64,000 nucleotides of DNA, taken from contig NC_055987.1 of the NCBI RefSeq assembly GCF_018446385.1, forward strand, positions 12,423,705-12,487,704. Reading direction: 5' to 3'. Origin of the DNA: Zingiber officinale (Eukaryota; Streptophyta; Magnoliopsida; Zingiberales; Zingiberaceae). The translations under genes and the position numbers were made by a program. Below the pieces are notes generated by a model. It made no database searches. It was not told the origin of the DNA and saw only the letters and a program-made list of their open reading frames with translations. Of this stretch, positions 1 through 12,025 are shown piece after piece (position 1 is the first letter of the stretch; every line of letters starts with the position of its first letter).

Positions 1-1642
1 CGCATGATCCTTGCTGGGTCCAGCTCATGTGGTTCATCAGCATTAGCATCCGAGGCCATGCGGTGTGTTTGAAAAGACAGTAACGAGAATCAATAATTAG
101 TTACTGACAAGAGACAATTCATTTGTGTGTAGTCCAACTCCAACGGCGAAGTTCCTTTGGTTACACACTACGTCCTCGGCAAGATATATACGCAGATGAG
201 GTCCGTCTATAATTGAGACTGCCAGTGGAGGTACAATCTTTTAGTCTAATTTGACAGTCTGAGATTCAGCTTTACTTGAATTCTGCATGCCCCCACCCTA
301 CCGGTTCTTGTCAGAATCCTCTCAAATAATGAAGACTAGAGATTATAAATTATTCGTACTAGTAATTATATTAGAGGTAAATTGTATTGCTTTTGATGAG
401 AATAAAAAGAATTTAATTGTGGTGAATTAATTGGAGCAGCAGCCTCTGTTGCCGCATCGAATCGGTAGCTTACAGACGAAGTGACCTAAACACGACCAGC
501 ATGACTAGGATGCATGCAGCCTTTAGGTTTGGGTGGGCCCGAGCTAACGGTCCCACCCGCCGACGTCGACGTGGCAAGATTGAAGGCCTCGTGTAATTAT
601 TGTTTACTAAATATGTTATGTTATGATAATTTCTTTCTAAGACAATTGTCATAATTTGGTGCCAATATATTCAAGTTTATATTTGGCAATTCTAAGCCAC
701 ATTTAATATTAAAAAGTTAAAAAATAAAATAAAATATTAACTTTAAAATGGCTTTTACTCGTCATCGATTCTTTTCCCTACTTGCAATCTTCCATCGTGG
801 TTTTTATTTTCCATTTTTGTTTCCCTTCAAAATCTGATCTTATCCGATCAGTCGCCCCAAAGTGAGTACGCATACGTGTAAATGGAAAGCATACGAGGGG
901 CCAGAATACAAAGACGCTAACAAAAATAGAAAATAATACAGAGAAAGCGAGAGAGAGAGAGAGAGAGAAAAGTGGCAGCAGGAATCTTGTGGATTGAGCC
1001 ACGTTCCTTAAATACGCTCCTACATAAGCATTTATTTTCTACAGGAAAGCTTTCCCCTCTGGTTCACCTCTGTTACCTGCCTCGTGACTGGCCCCGGAAC
1101 GGGACCCACTACGGCAGGCCGAGCGGACCCATCCACACTGCCCCGCTCATTACGCCGCGCCGGTTCGATTTTGTGCCGTACGTCAGAATTGGACCAACGG
1201 CCAGGATCGGCAGTTAGCGCGTGAGTTTTGGGTACAATATGGGGACGGCAAGGAGGGGAAAGTGTTAGTTGCTCCGCCCAGGTCGCGGTCTGGTCACCGG
1301 TTTTAACCCCTTCTTTTGCCTTTTTTTCGGGAGTCGAACCCGTGAAGGGTGCGATTACCGCATACCTTCCATTTTTTTAATGGGATTTCCTTCCACTCTA
1401 GTGGAGAAGAAAGGGTGAGAGCATCTTTGCCAGCGAGGAAATTGAAGGATCGAAGCTTTCACTGAAAGGGAAAGGATGAGCAGTCAAAGCTGCGATTTTT
1501 TCCCCGCCTCGCCGTTCCTCGCATTTAAATCTCCATCTGTTGGCTCTGAGCTCGACCGCATAGCATCCCGAGTACTCCTGGCTCAGAGCAGGGAAAGTCG
1601 AGACCTTTGAGGGGGAGGAAGAGGTGGGAAGGTGCTGCTGCA
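1..1642. other. 5' flank of the TPR gene; no gene seen
   Basis: I find no convincing gene here. A pure GA dinucleotide run lies at 949-968, which on the sense side of the downstream gene could act as a GAGA-type promoter element; that is inference. A TATA-like catttaaat at about 1522 sits roughly 120 bases before the start codon of the TPR gene. A B-box-like stretch (minus strand, about 1330-1345) may be a remnant of a tRNA-derived repeat but is too short to call. Confidence 0.5.
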
Positions 1643-3708
1643 ATGGCAGCCAGCTCACCTCCTCTCGCCTCGGAGAAGAAGCCATGGTGGCTGAGTAACA
1701 AGAAGGTGCGTTTCGATCTTGTCCCGTTTCTCTCCGAACTTCCGTACTACCACCTTTCATGGCGGACTTTCCGGTGTTCTCGTGTTCATCGGACCTTGAT
1801 GGAGTTTTCCCCTGTTTTACAGCGAAATGTGTATCAAAATCTAATCTTTTGTCTTGTCCCTGCGGTTAGGTGGTCGACAAGTACCTGAGGGAAGCCCGGT
1901 CTCTCATCGCAACGCAAGAGCAGTCCAACGTAGTCTCCGCGGTAGGCCTCCTCGACGCCGCCCTCGCCCTTTCCCCGCGCATGGAGGCCGCGCTCGAGCT
2001 CAAGGCCCGCTCCCTCCTCTTCCTCCGTCGCTTCCGCGAGGTGGCCGACATGCTGCAGGACTACATCCCCAGCTACAAGGCCGACGACGGATCAGGGGAT
2101 GGCGATTCGACCTCTTCCTCCCTCGGCGCCGCCGGCGACCACTCCATGGCTTCCTCCGCGCCGCTAACCAGGGAGCGCGCCAATCTCCTATCCCCCGGCC
2201 GAGAGAGGTCCGACGGCGACCACTCGTTCCGATGCTTCTCCGTTTCCGACCTCAAGCGCCGTGTGTTGGCAGGCATGTCCAAGAGCTCCGCCAGGGAAGG
2301 CCAGTGGAGGTACGTTCCCATCCCATCCCAAAGTACCTCACATTGATTAAAGCGAAGAAGCTCAAAATGAATACGATAAATCGGTGGAAACATTATTAAA
2401 TTATAGATAATTCATCCATAATCGATCCAAAGGGCAACAACAATCAATACAATTTGGTTCTTCAACTCGGAGATGAAGACTCTGTCTCTATGCTTTTTTG
2501 AAATTCAAGTTTTACTTTCCTGAATCGGCCGGCTCGCTGACTTTTCTTGTCTCGCCGCTTGTGTTCTCTTCTCCGTCAGGTATTTGGTGCTCGGGCAGGC
2601 ATGTTGCCACCTTGGGATGATGGAGAACGCGATGGTTCTCCTCCAAACAGGCCGCCGTCTCGCCTCCGCCGCTTTCCGGCGAGAGTCCGTGTGCTGGTCG
2701 GACGATAGCTTCGGAGGCGACAGCGGCGTCGCGGTTACTGCTCTGCCGCCGTCGGAGATGGAGTCCGCCTCCTTGCTCCTCTCTCACATCAAACTGATCC
2801 TCCGGCGCCGCGCCGCCGCTGTTGCAGCGCTCGACGCCGGTCTCCCCGCTGAGGCCATACGCCACTTCACTAAGGTTCTGGACAGCCGCCGGGGCCTCCC
2901 TGGAAGCTTCGCAGCCGGTTGCCTCATCGGCCGCGCTGCGGCTCACAAGGCCGCTGGTCGTCTCGCGGACGCCATTGCTGATTGCAACCTCGCGCTCGCC
3001 CTCGATCCTTCTTCCATCTCGGCACTCCGCGTCCGCGCTGACCTCTTCGAGGCAGTGCGCGCGCTCACGGACTGCCTTCATGATCTCGAGCACTTGAAGC
3101 TCCTCCACGAAGCCATCATCCGCGACCGAAAGCTTCCCGGTCCCCGGTGGAGGCCGCACCACGACGTCCGCTACCGTGACATCCCCGCGAATCTCCCTGC
3201 GCTCACCGCGCGCATTCAGCATCTCCGCGGCCGCATCGCTGCCGGGGAGGCCAACAACGTCGATTACTACACGCTGCTAGGTGTTCGACGTGGGTGTACG
3301 CGCACCGACTTAGGCCGCGCGCACCTGCTGCTGACGCTGAAGCACAAGCCAGAGAAGGCCGTGGCATTTGTCGAGCGGTTAGAGTTCGCAGACGACCACC
3401 GGGACTTCGACTCAATCCGCGACCAAGCGAGGATGTCCGCGTCGATTCTCTATCGCATGCTACAAAAGGGGTACGCCAGCGTCATGACAGCGGTGGTGGC
3501 GGAGGAAGTGACGGAGAAACAGAGGGCCAAGGAGGCTGCGGCCGCCGCCGCCACCGCCATTCAAGTGTCGACGGCGATGACGGCAGAGAAACCGAAGGCA
3601 GAGAAGGCGTCGGTATTTCAAGGTGTGTTCTGCCGCGACATGGCCGTGGTGGGCAGCATGCTGTCGCACAGGTCGATTCCAGTGAAGTACGAAGCATTGA
3701 GTTGCTAA
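1643..3708 (+). CDS. TPR-repeat protein with degenerate C-terminal J-like domain (3 exons)
   Basis: Exons 1643-1705, 1870-2309 and 2580-3708; both introns are GT-AG (donors gtgcgt and gtacgt) and the joined frame is open for 543 residues. The protein begins MAASSPPLASEKKPWWLSNK, a start shared, as I recall, by a plant family of TPR proteins with DnaJ-like tails. Residues near 20-65 (VDKYLREARSLIATQEQ..., LALSPRMEAALELKARSLLF) form a first TPR-like helix pair. The third exon adds more TPR units (AIRHFTKVLD..., AIADCNLALALDPSSISAL) and then VDYYTLLGVRRGCTRTDLGR, a J-domain helix II/III signature in which the HPD loop is replaced by HKPEK, so Hsp70 stimulation is doubtful. Ala-rich and Lys/Glu-rich linkers follow. 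TPR folds bind chaperones or other proteins; the partner is unknown. It is the only intact host gene seen. Confidence is high for the gene structure and moderate for function. Confidence 0.88.
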
Positions 3709-5079
3709 TAAATCGGATGGCGATCGGAATTCGTTAATTCTGTTGCTATATTATATATGAATGTACAGTCCGGGTTTGGGGGAATCGAGCGAGGCACGGA
3801 CGTGAAATTTTGTCCTGCTATGCAATTCTGAATTACTACATTTGTTCTTTGATATCCAAATTTCTCTCTTTCCCTCTTCGATCCTCTGCTTTCTCATGTA
3901 TAATATGCCCTATTTGTCAGTGACTACTGCAAGTAATATAATCCCTGTTCCAGTTCCTCAATTGAGACTTCACATTGGATTCACCTTCCTGTTTCCGGTT
4001 ATTATATCGACGTACGTGTTACATCGATTTCCTTGAAACTAATGGGCCAAAATGGTTGGAATTGTCAAGGACATCCACGAGGTTCCCACGCTGCTTCAGA
4101 GCCAGGCTTTATTTCAGCGCCCACTACCAGCATCTGATGCCTGCGCTGCCGCAGCGGCTGCCGCTGCCCCTGACACAGTGAGCATCATTTCTTGTCCTTC
4201 CGGTCGCCGCCACCACCACCACCCTAATGCTCTGCTCAGAACTGTGCCAACTGTTTTTTGTTTCATCAGCGGAGTCCGCTGCTGAGCATGAATCCATGAA
4301 GCGTCAGTACACGAATCCATGAAGCGTCAGTACACGAATATGACGACACATCCAAATCCAGTAGATGATGTTACAATACATCGAATCTTAGTTAGTATAT
4401 GATGTTAGCCGTAGCAGGTGATCAATAATGACGCATGGATGCATCCTAATCCAGTGTTGACACCATCTCGGAACATAATTTGAATCGAGCTAGCTGTACT
4501 CATCACGATTCATCACTTGCGGACACACACAGCTCTGCCGACGATCGACGTGCGGGCCACATGCCCATTTCTGGCTCACTCTTCTCCAAGTTAAGCTCAC
4601 CATTAAAAGTCATGGAGATACAATACAATGAAGGATTTGGTAGCTTCAATTGGCATAAGTCATCGAAGAAGAAGGCGAGTGGAAGATTTGATGGGTGGTA
4701 AACAAAGGTTTGGTTCAGTGATGGCATTCCCCGTGAGGATGAAAAAGGAAGGTGTAGGCTTTAAATGAAAAAGGAGAGAAGGTAGACGCATACGCACGCC
4801 ATCTGCTGCTTTCTTTCACGGACTCGCGCTCATCTTTGCTCATCAATTATTGTCCAAAGTTACTCAGACAATGAGATTATAGTGCTCGATCTCCAGCATT
4901 AATTCTTCCTCCGTGAAAGAAAGATAAGAGATCATAGAACAGTATTAGACAACTCTTCAAGTGTAAATACTGCTTCTTCGGATCATCTCATCCTCCGTTA
5001 TTTATATATTTGAGATCTCCCTGGGAGAGTATTCACGTGCCGGCCGACTTCACCTTATACGACTAGAGGATTAGAAAAC
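3709..5079. other. 3' flank and intergenic DNA
   Basis: No supported gene. A short frame at 4052-4285 starts MVGIVKDIHEVP, runs into an alanine tract and ends near a possible splice donor. It could be a first-exon relic, but nothing downstream continues it. A CAC-triplet run lies near 4210-4225. A 19-bp direct repeat (catgaagcgtcagtacacga) occurs near 4297 and 4319. Confidence 0.4.
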
Positions 5080-5387
5080 TCTTGTTGGCTTGGAGTTATG
5101 ACGATGAGAAGGTGTCTCTTCTCTTTCATCTTCCTCTTTTATGAACGGCATTATTTTTACTTGTCTTTAATTTATGTAAGAGACGTCCAAGGAATTGAAG
5201 GGTATAAGGAGTGAACAAGTAATTAGCGAAGAAGAATATACATATGTAAGATTTGATTTGTGAATCTTGAAGAGTTTTTCAATTCGTTCGTGATCGTTCT
5301 TCCGACGATAAGCGAAGATCAAGATCTTGTACGAGAGAACTATATGAGTTTTTTATTTTATACGAATCTTCTTCTTATGAAGCAACA
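5080..5387 (+). mobile_element. LTR-like dispersed repeat, 3' end followed by a primer-binding-like site
   Basis: This stretch is similar along its length to 59,345-59,655: both carry ggagttayga, a Met-like tttatgarcg, agaggcgtccaag-type and ttcgtgatcrttct phrases in the same order, and end in ttcttatraagc..aca. Here the end is followed after one base by tggtattagagt (5389-5400), close to the tRNA-iMet primer site used by plant copia elements. I read it as the end of a 5' LTR of a decayed copia element; the LTR start is not resolved. Confidence 0.4.
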
Positions 5388-5551
5388 ATGGTATTAGAGT
5401 ATATTGCTTGAAAAGAAAAAAGTCCCCCTTGCCGACGACTGTGTTGCACGTTGGTGACTGTGACCACCAAGTCTTTTACTCGGCAACAAAAGGAAAAAAA
5501 TTTGTTTCTCTATCACTACGACCACGTTGAGCCATAGTTGACCAACGCTCG

Positions 5552-5771
5552 CCCCACGGGGTTATCTCGGCTGGTAAAGGCGTGGAAGTTTGCCACTGAG
5601 AACATGGGTTCGAGTCCGCAGGGCAACGGGGATTTATTCCCTATCCCTGTGCAAAAAGTCTCGGCCCACTGCGTACTTGCCACCGAGCTACCGTGATTTA
5701 CCTCCCTCGTGATGACCCTGGGCAGGGTGCGGCGGGGGCCCTGAGGGCGAGGGTTTCGCCTTTTTTTGCCA
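5552..5771 (+). mobile_element. tRNA-derived SINE with 19-bp target-site duplication
   Basis: A pol III A-box-like segment (ggctggtaaaggcg, near 5569) and a B box (gggttcgagtcc, near 5617) sit about 45 bases apart at the 5' end. The body then runs through gtgatttacctccctcgtg and ends in a T-rich tail tttcgcctttttttgcc. It is bounded by a perfect 19-bp direct repeat, catagttgaccaacgctcg, at 5533-5551 and 5772-5790. That is the length and position expected of LINE-assisted SINE insertion. The 3' body matches the SINE copies at 60-61 kb although the tRNA-like head differs. Confidence 0.85.
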
Positions 5772-5790
5772 CATAGTTGACCAACGCTCG

Positions 5791-7481
5791 GCGCCAGAAA
5801 GTGTTCGATGGCCGATGATCAACAGCACAGGTTGTCAAATCATGTTCATCGAATCATGTTCATAGCGGTGGATAAGTCGCGGCAAAGAAGAAGAATAGTA
5901 ACACTTTTTTACTGTTCCTCCATCCAAAACTTTTTTAAAAAATTTGATTTAACAAAAAATGCGTCGGACGAAATGCGTGAAGGACAAAAACATTGAATAG
6001 AAAGAATTTTTTTCTTAGTAAAATTAATTGGAAAAAATTAAACTGTCTTAAATTTTCAATTAATTATATTTATTTTTATTTGGATTTGCATGATTAGATC
6101 CGAATGGTTCGATTTGAACTGGTATAGTTCATTTAAACTATTAAATTAAATGGTATTAAATTGAGTTGGTCCAAGCTGAGTGTCGATTTAGTTCAAACTA
6201 TTGGTTGGTTTAATAAGATTAATAAGGATGATTTAATTAAATGAGCTTAGATTAATAAAAAACAATTGAATGTACCAATTAAATTAGTTCTAATGCTAAC
6301 AACGGACTAAGCTAATGCTTAGGGTTCGGTTTTTCAATTGATCGGTCTAGTGTATCAGTCAACTGGCGCTCCTCAAAATAAAGAAAATATATTTTTTTAT
6401 TTGCTTATAAATTCTGTATATTTTTCTACGCATATGTGTGAATTAAAATGAACTGATTTTGTTACTAGTTTATCAATTTTGTACTGACATTATTATTTTC
6501 AATTTAGATGCCACAAATGATATGCACGATGATCTGTCACAACGTATGATGGAATGAGCTGTGGGAGGAGATTTAGGATATCGAATATGATCCAATTTAC
6601 GAACTTAGAGGACACATTGGACGACTCAATCGACTGTTCTGAAAGCTCGAGTAGGAAAAGTTTCTTATCCTCAACAATTACATGATTTGGGATTTGATCC
6701 GTTCACTGCCGGGGAATCTAAAGGTAGTAGCACACCATATATGGGGCACTTTAAAGGGTGTATCTCATATGCAGAATTGTATATGGAACTACTACACCAT
6801 ACGCTCCCAGAAGAGGATTATGAAGAGTTTGAAGAGGACCCTGAAGAGTTTGAGGAGGATCTCGAAGAGTCTAGGAGGATCTAGAGAAGGATTCTAAGAT
6901 GGACTAAGCTGAGATTACTGATTTGCCTGAGATTGCCCGAGCTGAACCGAAAGATAGAACTTGTGATGATTTCTATTGCACTAGTGTGTTTCCTAGTGGG
7001 AGTAGTAGTGTCCTATCAAATACAACCATTAGTGTTAGTCTTAGTGGGAGTAGAATTAGCTTATCTTACAAAGTAGAGTTCAATTATTATTACTATCACT
7101 ATATATGAACAGTATTAAGCTCATATTAATAAAATTATGTAATAGAAATGATTGTTATTTACAAATAGTGCTATTTTAATAAAAAGTTATGCTATGTGTT
7201 AACAAACTTGAAAAAAATGTTATGTATTAACAGTCTTAACAGAATGATTAGTTCATTTAACAATATATTCATTGTATGATTAGTTCATTTAATGTAATTT
7301 ATTTGATGGGATGTATGTGATGGAATTAATTATTGTTGATTATATTAGATCATACAAATAATGAGTGGAAATGTAGTTATCACTTGATTTTATAAACCAA
7401 CTCAAATTATATTGAGTCAATTGCTAATTGTATACATATGAATTACACCGAATAACTAAATAATATGTTTATTTATAGATT
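5791..7481. other. AT-rich unassigned DNA upstream of the old copia gag
   Basis: Mostly AT-rich and without a recognisable gene. At 6687-6884 a frame encodes an acidic tail with repeated EEFEED blocks (GAA/GAG/GAT triplet expansion). The sequence just upstream (about 6500-6690) may also be coding relic, but I recognise no family. The 5' LTR of the copia element whose gag starts at 7482 should lie here; I could not delimit it. Confidence 0.3.
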
Positions 7482-7770
7482 ATGACAACTAAGAACATCA
7501 TAGCTGAATTCAATAAGAGAGAGAAATTATATGAGGATAACTACAAAATCTGACACCTCAAAATACAATATGTTCTTGAGGAACAAAAAGTTCTAGAGAC
7601 TGTAAATCAGTTCATGGAAGAACCGACTGATGGTTTTAAAACACAACACAAATGTCTCCTTGATACCTATAAGACATGGAAAAGTAAGGACTTCACTGTT
7701 AAGGAAATATTAATTAGTTCAATAGTGGATGCCCTGGTATTTGAGTATGAGTCATTACCATCGTCTCATG
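7482..7770 (+). pseudogene. Copia element 1: start of gag (piece 1 of 5)
   Basis: The frame begins MTTKNIIAEFNKREKLYED, shows one stop (tgg-like codon now tga) and continues IQYVLEEQKVLETVNQFMEE, the N-terminal gag signature of a common plant Ty1-copia group. It reads to SSIVDALVFEYESLPSSH, where a solo LTR (7771-9125) interrupts it; the gag resumes at 9126. The product would be the capsid precursor of virus-like particles. It is dead: nonsense codons and insertions break it. Confidence 0.75.
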
Positions 7771-9125
7771 TGTTGGTGCTAGAAGCACTAGCTAATCTAA
7801 CTTGAATTTTGATATTAGCAAAGGTTCAAAGTTAAGCTGTGTTGTTGTTCTAACAAATCTTAAGTGATCTTAAGCAAGAGGAAAATCTTAGTTGAGGTTA
7901 GATAAACATAGTGGACATTAGGCAGGTGGAAAGTCCTAGTTGCAACTAGGCAATGAAGTCCTGGTCCATGGGACTAGGCGAAGTCTTGGCAGGTCGAGGA
8001 CGTCGGGTAAAAATCCTAGAGTTGAAGACACTAGGTAAAGTCCTGAGGGTCATGGACACTAGGCGAGAAATCCTAAGGTTGATGACACTAGATGAAAGTC
8101 CTGAAATCTAGGATGCTGTGCAAAAGTCCAGACGGTCTAGAAAACTGGTTTGGCAAAAGTTAATCTCTTCTGAGAGGAGTAGGTGAGGACACATTTTCCA
8201 TAGAAGGAACAGTAGGCGACAGTCTGACTTAGAGTTTTAGCGAAACTAAAAGTCAAGACCGAACAATTCAGAGACTGTCAAATTATCCTGCTTTATATAT
8301 TATTTTGTGCTTGTGTTAACCTTGTGTTACAGAAAGTTGATGGATGAAAAAGAGGAGTCCAGACGCTTGGAGCATGTCCAGGCACTCGGACATCTAGGCG
8401 CTCGGAGTTGGTCCAGACGCTCAGGTTAGCAGTGAAGAGGGAGCGCCTGGGTGGCTGCTGAGGGCACCTGGATGGTTCGAGTGCCTGGACAGGTCCAAGC
8501 ACTTGGATCGACAAAAGTTTATCTTCTTTCTATAGTGTCACGCTACGACTTGCCTACCCACGTCACTAGTCCAGGCGCTCGGACTGGTCCAAGAGCTCTC
8601 ACCGGTCTGGGTGCCCAGAGACGGATGAAATTTTCTAGATAGAGTTTTGACGAGAGCACACCACGTCAGCCCTATGGGGGCTCCTAGGGGAGGTTCCAGG
8701 CGGTCGAAGTGGGCTGTAAAAGGAAGGGTTGACCAACACCTTCAATACGATAATTCTAAAAGTTTTCTCTCTTGCGTGCTGGTCAGAAAACGATTCTACG
8801 ACACTCGAACGTTGCTCTGACAATGACTACGCTCGAGACCTATTTCGGAGTCGTTAGTATTGTTTTACATTTCAAATTTCTTGTACTTAAATTGATATTG
8901 TATCTGTAATCTCTCGATTGATTAGTGATTATCCATTAAAAGTACTGTCATGTGCGAGCTTTGGAGTAGGAGTCGTCATAGGCTCTGACCAAGCAAAACT
9001 TGGCTTCATTAGCATTTTTTATTTCTTATCTATTTTGTTCCACTGAGTTTTTAGTTGATTGTATTTTCAAAAAAATGTGAAAAGCCATGAGCGCTATTCA
9101 CCCTCACTAGTGCAATGATCCTACA
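7771..9125 (+). mobile_element. Solo LTR, SIRE-like, TSD tcatg
   Basis: It starts tgttggtgctagaagcac, ends gcaatgatcctaca, and is flanked by perfect 5-bp repeats tcatg (7766-7770 and 9126-9130). There is no internal region, so this is a single LTR left after recombination. The layout matches the LTRs at 29,814 and 41,151: an early 'gttcaaagttaag' block, phrases with 'aaagtcctgag', an 'agggaacagtaggcg'-type block, degenerate 'aggcgctcgga' phrases, then 'gcgctattcacc' near the 3' end. It splits the gag of copia element 1. Confidence 0.9.
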
Positions 9126-11246
9126 TCATGTTGTCTGAGCAACCTTTGGAGAGAAGTATAGTGGAGTAAGTCTTAATAAGCTTTGTCAACTGACAATTAA
9201 GTTTGACAGTTGCAAAAGGCGCCTAAATGTCACTATGACCCAACATTTGAGGGAAATGTCGAATATGATTCGGGAGCTAAAGACTGTTGGTCATAAGTTG
9301 ACTAATGAATAACATATTCAAGCAGTAATCCGTTCCCTTGCTAATTTTTAGGAAATAATGAAATAAAACCTTACACACAGTGAAGTATCAAGACTTTCAT
9401 TGATATCTCATTCCATGTAGAACTTGAGGTAGAGTGAATAGAATCAACAAGGATTTCTAGTCAAACTTTTGTAGCTAAAGGTTTTGGTTCCAAGAATAAG
9501 AAAAGATGGTTTAAGAGAGGAAAGGGAAAGGGAAAAGAAGTTGGTGATATTGTTGGGCAAGACTAAATCAAGAAAAAAAGAAAGAAATATGAACAAAAAC
9601 CTAAGATCAAGCTAACTTGCTATAACTATGGCAAGAAGGGTCATTTTGCTTAGGATTGTACTGAGCCGAAAATGGTAGATCCATCTTTATCTTCTTTCAT
9701 GAGCATTATGTTGTAAGTTTAGTGTTGTTAGCTGATTTTTATCCTTTGTGGATTATAGATTCAGGAGAAACAAACCATGTAGCTTGTGATTGAGCTACAT
9801 ATGTGGGGTACCATCAGATACCGACTGGTAACAAATGGATATATATGAGAAACAATACAAGGATTAAAGTCAAAGGAATTGACATTTGCAAACTCAACCT
9901 ACATGGTGAACGTATCTTGTTTCTACATGATGTCATGTATGCTCCCGAGATTCAACAAAATCTAATTTTTGTTACTAGTCTTCTTTATTTAGGTTATTGT
10001 GTAAACTTTTATAGTCATTGTGTGAAACTTTGGATTAACTCTGTGTTAATTAGGAATGATTATGTAACAAATGATTTCATGGTTCTTGATGTAGAACCAA
10101 ATAATAATTATGGAAATAATGGTTATTTTTAAACATTACTCTTACTAGTGATGTTGATATTAATAATGAAGTTTGGTATGCTAGAATAGGACATATAGGA
10201 CAAGAATAAATGAATATATTATCTAAAGAGGACCTATTAGGCGCTCATGCTAAGATTAACTTGTCTGTATGCGAGCATTGTCTTTCAGGAAAGCAACTAA
10301 GAAATCATTTGGTAAGGCTAATAGAGCTGAGTCAACATTGCAATTAATTCATTCGAATATTTATGGACCAATGAATGTGAAGGCTAGAAATGGAAGTTCA
10401 TATTTCATTACATTTATTAATGACTTCATACGATTTGGTCATGTGTATTTGATCTCTCATACATTTGAAGCATTAGATTGCTTTAAATGTTATTTAACAA
10501 AGTTGAGAATTAATTGGAAAATAAGGTCAAAACTTATGTACTGACCGTGGAGGTGAATATTTGTCTGATCAATTCAAAACAATATATAATGATAAATGGA
10601 TCATTAGACAACTCACTATCCCTAGAACTTCACAGTAAAATGAGGTTGCTAAAATAAGAAATCAAACTCTTCTATATATGGTTAGGTCTATGATGACTCA
10701 AACTAATTTGCCTATTTCCTATTGAGGAGATGCATTATTAACTACAACCTATACACTTAATCGAGTGCATTCTAAATTTATTCCATTCACTCCATATGAA
10801 TGTTGGACATGCAGAAAACTAGATTTGAGTAATTTGAAACCTTGGGGTCAACTGCCTACGTTCATGATAAGACTTACGAATATTAAAAATTAGGACCTAA
10901 AGGTAAGAAATGTATCTTTATAAGGTATTTTGAGACTTCTAAAGGTTATGCATTCATTGGTGAGCGACCAGATGAAATCATCTCTGAAATAGAGTCAAAA
11001 GATACTACTTTTCTTGAAACTAAGTACCCAACATGAGGTGCAGTTGATAAAATGATTCCTCTATTTGCAATAGAGGAGTAAGATAATATTCCTTTATCAA
11101 CAAATCAGGTGTCATGAGAGATGCTTGAATCTATTCAATCTAGGGAGAGTGATTTGTCGATGAATGAGTCAATTTCTCAATTATCTATCTATGAAGAAGT
11201 AGTAGTCAGATTATTCCTCGAAGAAGGTTTGACATTGAGAATGAGG
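9126..11246 (+). pseudogene. Copia element 1: gag end, protease, integrase (piece 2 of 5)
   Basis: Reading through several frameshifts and stops gives, in order: gag (MTQHLREMSNMIRELKTVGH); a decayed zinc knuckle (CYNYGKKGHFA-stop-DC, one Cys now Tyr); protease around WIIDSGETNHVACD near 9750 (active-site DSG kept); and integrase. The integrase has LIHSNIYGPMN near 10,345, where the first catalytic Asp is Asn, and a TDRGGEY-type second Asp near 10,545. It ends in the integrase-RT linker (PRRRFDIENEA-like) exactly where cactagtagaa begins at 11,247. The RT follows 15 kb downstream at 26,661. Confidence 0.8.
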
Positions 11247-11613
11247 CACTAGTAGAAGTTTGGGTTTTTACTTCGCCACTGGTTACTTCGACTATTATAA
11301 ATTATGAAATAATATATAATAATAAACTTTGGTAATAACACCAGCAAAGTAAAATATCATTATTTACTTTAGATTTAAAAAAACATGGGCTTCACTATTA
11401 ATTTATAGTAATATTTTACTTTAGTATAATAATTTTAATGAAGTAAAAAGTAAAAAAAAAATTGTAATTTATATGTGTGAAGTAAAAAAGATGAACCGTT
11501 CCCTATATATAACTTTCTAATATACAATATAATTCTCACTTCGTATATTACTTTATAATATACAATATAATTCTCATTACTTTATAATATACAATATAAA
11601 ATTATAACACTTA

Positions 11614-12022
11614 CCCTCTGTTTGGGAGGAGGTGAGTAAAGGGGAGGGAAAGGTAAACATGGGTAAAAAGTATTTTTACACTTGTTTGGGAGAGAGTGAG
11701 CTATGAAGGGGAAGGGGAGAGAAGGGTAAAGCTTCCCCTTGCATGCTCGGGAATCAGCGAAATTCCTTACACCCCAAATTGGGGTGTAAGGAAGGGTAAG
11801 GAAAAATTATCCCAATTTTATCCTTATTTATATTTTCATATGCAGATTTATTAAAAAAATAAGAGGATATTTTTATAAATTTATATATTTAACCTTCATT
11901 TCCATCCCTTTAAACTTTCCCTCCCTTCCAAACAAGGGCAAGATAAATATATTACTTTCCCTCCCTTCCCCTTCCATCCCCTTCCATTAATGAACCTTAC
12001 CTCACCCCATCCAAACAGAGGG
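11614..12022. mobile_element. Tourist/PIF-Harbinger-like MITE, TSD tta
   Basis: A 409-bp element begins ccctctgtttgggagg and ends with its inverse ccaaacagaggg, flanked by tta on both sides (11,611-11,613 and 12,023-12,025). Inner sequence adds further partial inverted pairing (gggagggaaagg against ccttccctccc). It has no coding capacity. The 3-bp TTA duplication is typical of PIF/Harbinger-mobilised MITEs. Confidence 0.8.
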
Positions 12023-12025
12023 TTA

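Noticed and set aside
1320-1370. tRNA gene candidate on the minus strand (cgggttcgactcccg)
   Set aside because: Only a T-arm-like piece; no acceptor pairing, D arm or terminator. At most a SINE or tRNA remnant.
2512-3737. Alternative frames across the TPR gene third exon
   Set aside because: Shadow frames of GC-rich coding sequence; the spliced TPR frame has recognisable domains and they do not.
6682-6897. Acidic EEFEED-repeat protein as a real gene
   Set aside because: Short, triplet-expanded, no start context or family; stops upstream.
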